From contig CAJMQV010000051.1 of NCBI GenBank assembly GCA_905215575.1, positions 1-11,973 on the forward strand: a stretch of DNA of 11,973 nucleotides, read 5' to 3'. Below are positions 1-7,099 of the stretch, in pieces. A program made the translations under genes and the position numbers. Below the pieces are notes generated by a model that saw only the letters and a list, made by a program, of their open reading frames with translations, did not search any database and was not told the DNA's origin. Position 1 is the first letter of the stretch; every line of letters begins with the position of its first letter. This DNA comes from an uncultured bacterium. Its GTDB lineage: Bacteria > Bacteroidota > Bacteroidia > Bacteroidales > Bacteroidaceae.

Positions 1-21
1 GCCCGATCGGCACGATCGGGC
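1..21. terminator. Strong GC-rich hairpin downstream of spoT, possible terminator
   Basis: Bases 1-9 (GCCCGATCG) and 13-21 (CGATCGGGC) are perfect reverse complements around a 3-base loop. This gives a nine-pair GC-rich stem 57 bases past the spoT stop. For the minus-strand transcript any U-tract would lie left of base 1, outside the window, so terminator function cannot be confirmed. On the plus strand the first T-run (31-35) is ten bases from the stem. It is probably the end of the parA-to-spoT transcript or a shared terminator with a convergent gene to the left. Confidence 0.5.
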
Positions 22-77
22 CCTTCGTCGTTTTTATCCGATAAAATATATTCGGTTCGGGTAATACCGCAGGAGCA

Positions 78-2342
78 TCAGCTGATGCGGCTTACCTCTT
101 CTATGGCTTCAAAGTCTTTCAAAGTCTTGCAGATCATTTTCAGATCCTCCACATCATGAACACCGAATTCCAGCTCACCGTCGAAGATACCGTCCTTGCA
201 AGTCATGTTGATGTGCGTCATATTCAGGTGCAGCTGTTCTGAAAGCAATTGGGTAACTTTGGTCAGAACGCCCACATGGTCTATACCGCGGATATGAATC
301 GTAACCGGGAAGAACATGGTTTTATGAGTATCCCATTGTGCGGCCAGAATATGGTTTCCGTCGCTGGTCTTCAGCTTGGCGGCAATCGGGCACTGACGTT
401 TGTGGATCACGATGTTGTTGCTTTCATCCAGATAGCCCAATACATCATCGCCCGGTATCGGATGACAGCAATCGGCAATAATGAAGCGCTTGATGTTCTC
501 TTCGTTTAAGATGACCGGCTTTTTCTTGTCGATTTTCTGTTCTATCTCGTTGCCTTTTTTCTTGTCCTTGCTTGAGGCACTGTCGTCGTGATTACTGGTG
601 AAGTTCAGGAACGGGATGTATTTCGTCCAACTTCTTGTTCCGCTGATCTTGGTGCGCAGCACATTGATGTCGTCTTCGCCTAAAATGACTTTTCCTGTTC
701 CGATGGCAATATACAGTTCCTCGCGCAACTTGATGTTGTGCAGGTCGCAAAGCTTGTCCACGTTCATGCTATTGGCTTCAAGTTCATGCTCTGCCAGAAA
801 CTTGACAAGCATATCTTCACCGCTTTTCTGGTTTTCGCGGTCTTCACGGCGCAGTATGGCTTGAATCTTTCCTTTAGCCTTGGCTGTTGTGGCAAAGTTG
901 ATCCATTCCTTTTGTACATGCTGCGATTTTGAGGTAAGAATCTCTACCTGGTCACCACTCTTGAGCTTATAGCTGAGTGGCACCAGCTTGTGATTTACCT
1001 TTGCTCCGATACAGTGACTTCCTAAGAAGGTATGAATGCTGAACGCAAAGTCCAGTGCCGTACAGTCTGCCGGCATGGTTTTGAACTCTCCCTTGGGTGT
1101 TACGACAAATATTTCGGAAGCATACAGATTCAGCTTGATGGCATCCAGAAAATCGAGTGCGTTCGGTTGCGGATCATCCAGGATTTCCTTGATGGTTTTC
1201 AACCATTTCTCCAACTCGTTTTCGCTGTCAGCAGTTGTTTTTGTACCTTCTTTATATTTCCAGTGAGCGGCAAATCCCTGTTCTGCCATTTCGTCCATAC
1301 GGGTGGAACGGATCTGTACTTCGATCCATTGTCCGGCATTGCTCATCAGAGTGACGTGGAGTGCCTGATAGCCGTTGGCCTTCGGATGGTTCAGCCAGTC
1401 TCTGAGGCGCTCCGGGTGCGGACGGTAGATCTTGCTGGCATATACATAAATCTGGAAACATTCGTTTACTTCATCTTCCTGCGACTTCGGTTCGAAGATG
1501 ATACGCACAGCCAGAATATCATAGATCTCCTCAAAGGAAATATGTTTGTTTTGCATCTTACACCAAATGGAATATGGTGTTTTGATACGGGCTTTGATTT
1601 CATATTTGATGCCCATGCGGTCGAGTTCCTTGCGAATAGGGCGGGTGAACTCTTCAAATACACTGTCACGGTGGGCCTGAGTCTGCGCTAACTTTTCCTT
1701 GATGATGGCGTATTCTTCCGGATGCTCATACTTGAAGCTCAGGTCTTCCAACTCTTCCTTGATTTTGTTCAGACCAAGGCGGTTGGCCAGAGGAGCGTAG
1801 ATATACAGCGTTTCTCCGGCAATCTTATATTGTTTGTTGGGTAACTGTGACCCTAAAGTGCGCATGTTGTGCAAACGGTCTGATATCTTGATCAGGATAA
1901 CCCGGATATCGTCGCTCATAGTGAGCAGAAGCTTTTTGAAAGATTCTGCCTGAGCTGAGGCCTGATTTCCGAATATACCTCCGGAGATTTTGGTCAGTCC
2001 GTCAACGATCATGGCAATCTTGGGCCCGAAGATATTGGAGATATCTTCTACAGTATAGTCCGTGTCCTCTACCACATCATGCAGCAAGGCCGCGCAGATG
2101 GAAGTAGATCCCAAGCCGATTTCTTCGCAGGCAATCTGGGCAACGGCTATCGGGTGCATGATATATGGTTCTCCGGATAGGCGTCTTACTCCCTTATGCG
2201 CTTGTTTGGCAAAGTTAAAGGCTTTGGTGATGATTTCCACCTTTTTCCTGTGACGAGATGCCAGATAGGTATCCACCAGATGCTGAAATGCATCCTGGAC
2301 GAGTTTCTCGTCTTCTATTTCCTTGTTTTTGCTTTCGTCCAT
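78..2342 (-). CDS. spoT: Bifunctional (p)ppGpp synthetase/hydrolase, Rel/SpoT family
   Basis: This 754-residue long RSH enzyme makes and degrades the alarmone (p)ppGpp from GTP/GDP and ATP in the cytoplasm. The N-terminal HD hydrolase has its full metal set: H63, H88-D89 with E92-D93, and D155. The synthetase domain follows (about 240-360), with the substrate-binding stretch around 251-260, D275, the GYQALH motif (324-329) and E341 in EVQIR. The regulatory half has a TGS domain (about 410-472), a helical region, a Cys/His zinc-finger-like segment (C625, C626, H627, then H647 and C651) and a C-terminal ACT domain (about 678-750). A Lys-rich linker lies at about 585-608. Both catalytic halves look intact, so it is probably bifunctional. 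It is the last gene of the parA run, 22 bases after the mltD-like gene. The ATG start is supported by a perfect Shine-Dalgarno. Bacteroidota often carry a second RSH elsewhere; rel and spoT names are used interchangeably for this type. Confidence 0.96.
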   Translation of the reverse strand: MDESKNKEIEDEKLVQDAFQHLVDTYLASRHRKKVEIITKAFNFAKQAHKGVRRLSGEPYIMHPIAVAQIACEEIGLGSTSICAALLHDVVEDTDYTVEDISNIFGPKIAMIVDGLTKISGGIFGNQASAQAESFKKLLLTMSDDIRVILIKISDRLHNMRTLGSQLPNKQYKIAGETLYIYAPLANRLGLNKIKEELEDLSFKYEHPEEYAIIKEKLAQTQAHRDSVFEEFTRPIRKELDRMGIKYEIKARIKTPYSIWCKMQNKHISFEEIYDILAVRIIFEPKSQEDEVNECFQIYVYASKIYRPHPERLRDWLNHPKANGYQALHVTLMSNAGQWIEVQIRSTRMDEMAEQGFAAHWKYKEGTKTTADSENELEKWLKTIKEILDDPQPNALDFLDAIKLNLYASEIFVVTPKGEFKTMPADCTALDFAFSIHTFLGSHCIGAKVNHKLVPLSYKLKSGDQVEILTSKSQHVQKEWINFATTAKAKGKIQAILRREDRENQKSGEDMLVKFLAEHELEANSMNVDKLCDLHNIKLREELYIAIGTGKVILGEDDINVLRTKISGTRSWTKYIPFLNFTSNHDDSASSKDKKKGNEIEQKIDKKKPVILNEENIKRFIIADCCHPIPGDDVLGYLDESNNIVIHKRQCPIAAKLKTSDGNHILAAQWDTHKTMFFPVTIHIRGIDHVGVLTKVTQLLSEQLHLNMTHINMTCKDGIFDGELEFGVHDVEDLKMICKTLKDFEAIEEVSRIS

Positions 2343-2346
2343 CTTG

Positions 2347-2355
2347 ACCTCCTTT
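2347..2355 (-). promoter_or_regulatory. Perfect Shine-Dalgarno for spoT
   Basis: Read on the minus strand, the bases just before the spoT ATG are AAAGGAGGTCAAG. AAAGGAGGT can pair over nine bases with the usual bacterial 16S 3' end, and AGGAGG sits five bases from the ATG. The other genes here, except lpxB, have only A/T-rich leaders, as is normal in Bacteroidota. This site fixes the spoT start and may set its translation apart from the rest of the operon. Confidence 0.8.
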
Positions 2356-2364
2356 GTTTCCAGG

Positions 2365-3657
2365 TTATCTTACTCGAATTTTCTTGCCGGCACGTATATT
2401 GTTTCCTTTGATACCGTTAAGCTGACGCAATTTCTTGACAGTGGTGTGGTTACGCTCGGCAATTTCAGACAGAGTATCTCCTTGTCGGATGGTTGCATAC
2501 TTGGTTCTGGAAGTTTTCTTCTTGCTTCTGCTGTATGTGCTTTTGGGTTTGGTAGAAGCAACTTTCTTCACTTCGGTTTCCTTCCGATTGGTGAATAATT
2601 CGTCTGAGTTGTAGTGATAGATCGAATCTCCGGCGCTGATAAAAGCGCTTACACTGTGAGTCGGAAGGCGCAGAATTTGTTCTTCATGGTCATTGCCGGG
2701 GATAAGTCCCGTACGGTATTGAGGGTTAAGTGCCTTGACTTCGTCCATAGATACGTTGCACATGGCCACAATTTGCTCAAAATGCAACGGTTTGCTGATT
2801 TGTAAAGTATCAGAACTTGCCGGTAACTTGGTGTTTACCGGACAGATATTATGCTCACAATAATAATTCATTACATAGTTCGCTGCAATGAATGCGGGAA
2901 CGTATCCTCTGGTTTCCTGAGGCAGGTAAGGATATATTTCCCAATAATCTTTAGAATCTCCAGCGCGCTTGATGGCTTTGTTTACATTTCCTGGGCCGCA
3001 GTTATAGGCGGCGATGGCCAAAGGCCAGTCGTTGTAGATGTTATACAGATCGCGCAGATAACGGGCTGCGGCGTAGGACGATTTGATCGGATCGCGGCGT
3101 TCGTCAATAAGACTGTTCACTTCCAGTCCGTATTTCTTGCCGGTTGTAATCATGAATTGCCATAATCCTACGGCTCCGGCCTTGGATACAGCCTGCGGAT
3201 TGAGCGCCGATTCGATGACCGGCAGATACTTCAGCTCCAACGGTAGCTGATAGCTTTCCAATGCTTCTTCAAAGATTGGCGTATAGAAATTTGATGCTCC
3301 CAGCATATACGAAACAGACCGGCGCAGACGGGTGCAGTAATGGTCAATGAATTTCCGTACTACCTCGTTGTAAGGCATTTCAATGACATTAGGCAAGCGG
3401 CTGAGACGGTTTATATAAGTTTCTTTGCTATATTCCGGGTTTTCGTTGCTCGACTCACAGTTTTCATCCGGCGTGAGGTAGTTTTTGACATTCCACTCAT
3501 GGAGCAGACTGTCAATGTCAGAGGTCATACCCTCCGGCAGATCAATCACCTCATCCTGATTGGTTTCATCATCGTGTACGGTTATATTGTTTTGGCCGTA
3601 CATCGAAATGGCTGTAAGGCATAGCGAGAGGCATAAAGTTCCTATTCTTTTCTTCAT
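2365..3657 (-). CDS. mltD: MltD-like membrane-bound lytic transglycosylase with C-terminal LysM
   Basis: This 430-residue exported enzyme is predicted to cleave the MurNAc-GlcNAc bond of peptidoglycan, leaving 1,6-anhydroMurNAc ends. Residues 1-22 form a signal peptide (MKKR, then a hydrophobic core ending near SMYG). No lipobox cysteine is visible, so a signal peptidase I substrate is more likely than a lipoprotein. The GH23 SLT domain spans about 130-270. It has catalytic E149 in PVIESALNP, the GLWQFM motif at 164-169 and AAYNCGPGNV from 216. A degenerate LysM-like stretch may lie at about 287-335. A clear LysM (about 386-430, ending in GKKIRVR) follows a basic Ser/Lys linker and would bind glycan. 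It starts 8 bases after the DUF5683 gene and precedes spoT by 22 bases. The family call is firm; the mltD name is by architecture. Confidence 0.9.
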   Translation of the reverse strand: MKKRIGTLCLSLCLTAISMYGQNNITVHDDETNQDEVIDLPEGMTSDIDSLLHEWNVKNYLTPDENCESSNENPEYSKETYINRLSRLPNVIEMPYNEVVRKFIDHYCTRLRRSVSYMLGASNFYTPIFEEALESYQLPLELKYLPVIESALNPQAVSKAGAVGLWQFMITTGKKYGLEVNSLIDERRDPIKSSYAAARYLRDLYNIYNDWPLAIAAYNCGPGNVNKAIKRAGDSKDYWEIYPYLPQETRGYVPAFIAANYVMNYYCEHNICPVNTKLPASSDTLQISKPLHFEQIVAMCNVSMDEVKALNPQYRTGLIPGNDHEEQILRLPTHSVSAFISAGDSIYHYNSDELFTNRKETEVKKVASTKPKSTYSRSKKKTSRTKYATIRQGDTLSEIAERNHTTVKKLRQLNGIKGNNIRAGKKIRVR

Positions 3658-3665
3658 ATGTTTAA

Positions 3666-4457
3666 TTAAAAGTTAAAACGGCATTGTAGTCCCACACTGG
3701 TTGAGTTCTTCAATGAATTGCCGTTGTTCATGATTGTAGGTTCTATCTTGAGTCCTAAATCCTTAGAAATATCAAATGATGAAAGTTCCGCGTCAACGTA
3801 AGCGTCGACAACAGAAAGCAGATACACTCCTACCATACAGAAGATGCTGAGATCGCGATACTTGCGGTAGAAATTCTTCTTGTTTTTGAAGATTTCCTTA
3901 AAGCGCTCTTCTTTTCCGGTAATATCATAGTTGATGGGCAGCATGTCCAAATAGCTGTCCGTATTCGGATCATTGTCCATAATATCCAGATATGCCTGCG
4001 AATAATCCCTGTACATCTGTCCGTTCCAGCTTAAGGCATAGACACAACCCAAGAATCCTCCGTAAACAATAGGGATTTTCCAGTATTTGCGGTTATAAAC
4101 CTGTCCGGCACCAGGGATAATCAGTGACAGCCACAATGCTCGGGTAGGGTTGGGAATGAATTTGAGTTCCAGCTGCTTTTTGGCAATGGAATCGTTTTGC
4201 TTTACGAGCAGTGTTGTGTCTGTAACCAAATCCAGTCTGGTCAGGTTTTTCTGGTTTTCCTGCTCGATGGAATCAGAGATGACAGAATCTCCAGCGGCAG
4301 GAGCTATGGAATCTGTTGTGATCGAATCCAATATTGCTGCCGGCGCCGTGCAGAAAGGGTCATTCCTCTGTGCTGCAAGCGAAGAAATCCCATTGGGCCC
4401 ATAAAACAGGCACAACAGGATAAAAACCAGTTTATATGCTAAATTTCTTTTTTTCAA
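3666..4457 (-). CDS. DUF5683 family membrane protein, TTG start
   Basis: This 263-residue protein has no assigned function. It begins with a signal peptide (about 1-29, ending near SSLAAQ). A Ser/Thr/Asp-rich linker follows (about 40-90), then the DUF5683 core with PTRALWLSLIIPGAGQVYN from 104 and KYWKIPIVYGG after it. A second hydrophobic stretch lies at about 205-222, and the C terminus ends in an aromatic strand (RFNF). The only start that keeps the signal peptide is TTG at 4457-4455. It overlaps the parB TGA as TTGA, there is no in-frame ATG between the upstream stop and residue 147, and translation is therefore probably coupled to parB. It sits between parB and a murein hydrolase, which hints at an envelope role, but nothing here proves one. 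Confidence 0.85.
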   Translation of the reverse strand: MKKRNLAYKLVFILLCLFYGPNGISSLAAQRNDPFCTAPAAILDSITTDSIAPAAGDSVISDSIEQENQKNLTRLDLVTDTTLLVKQNDSIAKKQLELKFIPNPTRALWLSLIIPGAGQVYNRKYWKIPIVYGGFLGCVYALSWNGQMYRDYSQAYLDIMDNDPNTDSYLDMLPINYDITGKEERFKEIFKNKKNFYRKYRDLSIFCMVGVYLLSVVDAYVDAELSSFDISKDLGLKIEPTIMNNGNSLKNSTSVGLQCRFNF

Positions 4458-5341
4458 CTTTTTAAACGATCAAACAATTCAATAATGCGTTCAAGTTCCT
4501 CTTCGTTGGAGAACGGAATACTGATTTTGCCTTTCCCCTTGTCTGAGCATGTCAGTTGCACTTTGGTCTGGAAGAACTGGCTCAGACTGTCTTTCAGTAT
4601 GTGGAATTCTTCAGGTAAGGTAGTCTTGCCTGCCGGCTGCGCTTTTGCGGTTGGTGTAACACCATATTGCAGGTTGCGTACCATTTCTTCCACCTTTCTT
4701 ACTGACAGATGTTCTGTTTCGATCTGTTTGAATATCCGAATCTGGTCGGCTGTATTTTCCAAAGCCAATAGGGCTCTGGCATGTCCCATGTCGATCGTTT
4801 TGTTTTGAAGCGCCATCTGAATCGGCGCGGGCAACTTGAGAAGTCGCAGATAGTTGGTGATGGTGCTTCGGTTTTTTCCGATGCGTTCACTCAACCGCTC
4901 CTGTGTCAGACCGTAAGTATCCAGCAGATGCTGGTAGGCCAGTGCCACTTCTACGGCGTTCAGGTCTTCTCGTTGTATATTTTCGATCAGAGCCATTTCC
5001 ATCATGTTTTCGTCATCGGCGGTGCGGATATAAGCCGGGATAGTAGTTCTTCCGGCCATAGCCGATGCTTTGCAGCGGCGTTCTCCCGCGATGATTTCAT
5101 AGCTGTCTTCTCCGGTTTGTCTGACCGTAATAGGCTGTATGACTCCAATTTCCGCTATTGAATCGGCCAGTTCCCTCAGGCTGTCTTCGTTGAATTCCTT
5201 TCTGGGCTGGTTGGGATTGGCTTTTATTTTATCCAGCTCTATTTCGTTGATGGACGATGAACCGTCTGTCTGCACCTCTCTGGTAGAGATCAGGGCATCG
5301 AGTCCGCGTCCCAGTGCCGGATATTTTTTATGTACTGCCAT
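4454..5341 (-). CDS. parB: Chromosome partitioning protein ParB
   Basis: This 295-residue protein binds parS and spreads as a CTP-dependent DNA clamp. It works with ParA to segregate the origin region. The N terminus carries the conserved LGRGLDALI segment (10-18), the usual ParA-contacting region. The ParB/Srx-like CTP domain (about 30-125) shows NPNQPR (42-47), GERR (86-89) and ENIQRE (120-125). A helix-turn-helix with LTQERLSERIGKNRSTITNYL (145-165) follows, then a linker and a C-terminal dimerisation domain (about 245-295). Length is normal for a chromosomal ParB/Spo0J. It starts 15 bases after parA and overlaps the DUF5683 start by 4 bases. No parS palindrome with a CACGTG core was seen in this window. 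Confidence 0.96.
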   Translation of the reverse strand: MAVHKKYPALGRGLDALISTREVQTDGSSSINEIELDKIKANPNQPRKEFNEDSLRELADSIAEIGVIQPITVRQTGEDSYEIIAGERRCKASAMAGRTTIPAYIRTADDENMMEMALIENIQREDLNAVEVALAYQHLLDTYGLTQERLSERIGKNRSTITNYLRLLKLPAPIQMALQNKTIDMGHARALLALENTADQIRIFKQIETEHLSVRKVEEMVRNLQYGVTPTAKAQPAGKTTLPEEFHILKDSLSQFFQTKVQLTCSDKGKGKISIPFSNEEELERIIELFDRLKS

Positions 5342-5356
5342 GTGTCTTTTTCAGTT

Positions 5357-6118
5357 TTAGTTTTTTTCGATGATTTCTTTGGCGAGCGCCAAGTGGTTTT
5401 TGGCACCGGTAGACTCTGCGTCATACAGGATAGCCGGTACTCCGTGGCTTGGGGCTTCGCTAAGTTTTACATTACGCTGGATAACGGTTTTGAATACGAG
5501 TTCCTGAAAATGGCGCTTCACCTCATCGTAAATTTGGTTTGCCAATCTCAGGCGGCTGTCATACATCGTAAGCAGGAATCCTTCGATTTCCAATGCCGGA
5601 TTCAGCTTTGACTTGATGATCTTGATGGTGTTCAGCAGTTTGCTGATACCCTCCAGCGCAAAGTATTCACACTGTACAGGGATAATCACGGAGTCGGCTG
5701 CGGTCAGCGCGTTTACGGTGATGAGTCCCAGTGACGGTGAACAGTCAATCAATATATAGTCGTATTCCGACTTCAGGGGTTGCAACAAGTGCATCAGCAC
5801 TTTCTCCCGATTGTTCAGGTTGAGCATTTCGATTTCCGCACCTACCAGGTCAATGTGTGATGGGATGATATCAAGACCGTCAATATCAGTCGTGTAGATA
5901 GCCTCGCGCACATCTGCCTGTTCAATGATGCATTCGTAGATGGAGCAGTCTATTTCCGACACATCTACACCGAGACCTGATGAAGCGTTGGCCTGCGGAT
6001 CGGCATCAACCAAAAGAACTTTCTTTTCCAAAGTAGCCAAAGAAGCTGCTAAATTCATAGAGGTAGTGGTTTTGCCCACACCACCTTTCTGATTTGCTAA
6101 AGCGATAATCTTTCCCAT
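5357..6118 (-). CDS. parA: Chromosome partitioning ATPase ParA/Soj
   Basis: This 253-residue ATPase binds DNA non-specifically as an ATP dimer and drives ParB-parS movement. The deviant Walker A motif KGGVGKTT is at 11-18, with signature Lys11 and Lys16. VLLVDADPQ (34-42) and ILIDCSPSLG (122-131, D125) give the two downstream nucleotide motifs. LTMYD and NVKLSEAPSHG are typical of chromosomal Soj-like proteins. It lacks the N-terminal helix-turn-helix of large plasmid ParA proteins, so it is the short chromosomal type. It is the first gene of the five-gene minus-strand run and is divergent from surE. Homologues such as Bacillus Soj regulate DnaA, which is of interest because DnaA-box-like repeats lie just upstream. 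Confidence 0.97.
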   Translation of the reverse strand: MGKIIALANQKGGVGKTTTSMNLAASLATLEKKVLLVDADPQANASSGLGVDVSEIDCSIYECIIEQADVREAIYTTDIDGLDIIPSHIDLVGAEIEMLNLNNREKVLMHLLQPLKSEYDYILIDCSPSLGLITVNALTAADSVIIPVQCEYFALEGISKLLNTIKIIKSKLNPALEIEGFLLTMYDSRLRLANQIYDEVKRHFQELVFKTVIQRNVKLSEAPSHGVPAILYDAESTGAKNHLALAKEIIEKN

Positions 6119-6139
6119 TTCTTAGTATCTTTGTTGGTA

Positions 6140-6147
6140 CAAAGTAA
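6140..6147 (-). promoter_or_regulatory. Candidate -7 box for the parA operon
   Basis: On the minus strand these bases read TTACTTTG, one mismatch from the Bacteroides TAnnTTTG box. A weak -33 candidate (TTAG, 6168-6171) lies 20 bases further upstream. Transcription would begin near 6136, about 18 bases before the parA ATG. The position is good but both boxes are imperfect. Confidence 0.4.
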
Positions 6148-6175
6148 CGGATAATCTTACTCTTCTCCTAATAAT

Positions 6176-6225
6176 TGTGAATGAGTTTCTGAAAATTGTT
6201 GATAACTCACACTTATTGTTGATAA
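6176..6225 (-). repeat. Three phased DnaA-box-like nonamers upstream of parA
   Basis: On the minus strand TTATCAACA occurs at 6217-6225 and 6197-6205, and TCATTCACA at 6176-6184. All three share one orientation with start spacings of 20 and 21 bases, two helical turns. Each is one mismatch from the classical DnaA box TTWTNCACA. The first two sit in an identical 13-base direct repeat (ATTGTTGATAACT at 6195-6207 and 6215-6227). The array lies just upstream of the candidate parA promoter. DnaA binding is inferred; it could equally be a site for another regulator. Confidence 0.5.
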
Positions 6226-6242
6226 CTTAAGCTACATGAATA

Positions 6243-6260
6243 AATGCAAATATATGCATT
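6243..6260. repeat. Small inverted repeat in the parA-surE spacer
   Basis: AATGCA (6243-6248) and TGCATT (6255-6260) are perfect six-base arms around AATATA. It lies in AT-rich DNA between the DnaA-box-like array and the surE promoter box. It could be a regulator site, but short AT-rich inverted repeats are common by chance. Confidence 0.3.
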
Positions 6261-6297
6261 ATTTCTTTGATAAAGAGCCTTTTTAAACCTTTTTTCG

Positions 6298-6305
6298 TAT
6301 TTTTG
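6298..6305 (+). promoter_or_regulatory. -7 box of the surE-lpxB operon
   Basis: TATTTTTG matches the Bacteroides TAnnTTTG box exactly. No TTTG lies at the expected 19-21 bases upstream; the nearest (6266-6269) is 28 bases away. Transcription would start near 6309-6312. That leaves about 8-11 bases before the first ATG (6320) and about 20 before the second (6332), so it favours the second ATG as the surE start. Confidence 0.5.
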
Positions 6306-6319
6306 TAGCATATAATTTT

Positions 6320-7099
6320 ATGACAATAATAATGAAACCTTTGATTTTTATATCGAATGATGATGGCGTAAATGCCAAGGGATTGAATGAGCTGATTGCA
6401 TTGTTGAAAGATGAAGCGGACTTGGTTGTAATGGCTCCCGACGGGCCCCGTTCGGGTGCTTCCGCTGCCATTACTTCGGTTGTTCCCGTAGGATATAAAA
6501 AGATTTCCGAGGAACCGGGGCTATCGGTGTACTCTTGTAGCGGAACTCCTGTGGACTGTGTCAAGCTGGCCTTTGAAACGGTGCTTGACCGTAAGCCCGA
6601 TTTGGTGTTGAGCGGAATCAATCATGGAGATAATGCTTCGGTAAATGTGCATTATTCCGGTACGATGGGAGTAGCCTTTGAAGGTTGTCTCAAGGGGATT
6701 CCATCCATCGGATTCTCTTTGGCGGATGCGCGGGCTGATGCTGATTTTTCTCCGCTTTACGATAGTATCAAAATGTTGGTACATAAGGTTTTGGCAGATG
6801 GACTTCCCGAAGGAGTATGTCTGAATGTGAATTTCCCTTCGGTGGCTTCCCTGCGCGGATTGCGCGTATGCCGGATGGGATGGGGACGTTGGAACAGCGA
6901 GTGGAAGTCGGCCTCTCATCCTGCCGGAAAGGCCAGCTACTGGCTTACCGGACAATATGAGAATCTGGAGCCGGAGGCTCAGGATACGGATGTGTGGGCT
7001 TTGTCGCAGGGATACGCGTCTGTGGTGCCTATTCGTTTGGATGTTACGGCCTATGATTGTCTGGAAAAATTTAAAACAGAATTGGAGGATTTCTCATGA
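6320..7099 (+). CDS. surE: 5'/3'-nucleotidase SurE
   Basis: This metal-dependent phosphatase releases phosphate from nucleoside monophosphates and is linked to stationary-phase survival. Counting from 6320 it has 259 residues. The SurE core shows ISNDDG (11-16, metal ligands D14 and D15), GPRSGAS (42-48, with S45), SGINHGDN (98-105, with N101) and HYSGTMGVA (111-119). The family normally starts right before the first beta strand, so the in-frame ATG at 6332 (residue 5, giving MKPLIFISNDDG, 255 residues) is the more likely start; the promoter box supports it too. The stop overlaps the lpxB start as ATGA, so the two genes are translationally coupled. Confidence 0.95.
   Translation: MTIIMKPLIFISNDDGVNAKGLNELIALLKDEADLVVMAPDGPRSGASAAITSVVPVGYKKISEEPGLSVYSCSGTPVDCVKLAFETVLDRKPDLVLSGINHGDNASVNVHYSGTMGVAFEGCLKGIPSIGFSLADARADADFSPLYDSIKMLVHKVLADGLPEGVCLNVNFPSVASLRGLRVCRMGWGRWNSEWKSASHPAGKASYWLTGQYENLEPEAQDTDVWALSQGYASVVPIRLDVTAYDCLEKFKTELEDFS
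7084..7088 (+). promoter_or_regulatory. Shine-Dalgarno-like GGAGG before lpxB
   Basis: GGAGG lies seven bases before the lpxB ATG, inside the surE codons for its C-terminal Leu-Glu-Asp. The spacing is ideal, but the bases also encode protein, so chance is possible. It may help restart ribosomes at the ATGA overlap. Confidence 0.45.

Noticed and set aside
75..88. Perfect 14-base palindrome GCATCAGCTGATGC over the spoT stop
   Set aside because: About one such palindrome is expected by chance in a window of this size, and half of it is coding sequence.
1032..1691. A 219-codon plus-strand frame inside spoT
   Set aside because: It is antisense to the synthetase and TGS domains of SpoT, with no promoter box or recognisable motif.
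6126..6133. Plus-strand TATCTTTG, an exact -7 box match pointing toward surE
   Set aside because: It has no -33 match at 19-21 bases, is nearly 190 bases before surE, and a better-placed box lies at 6298.
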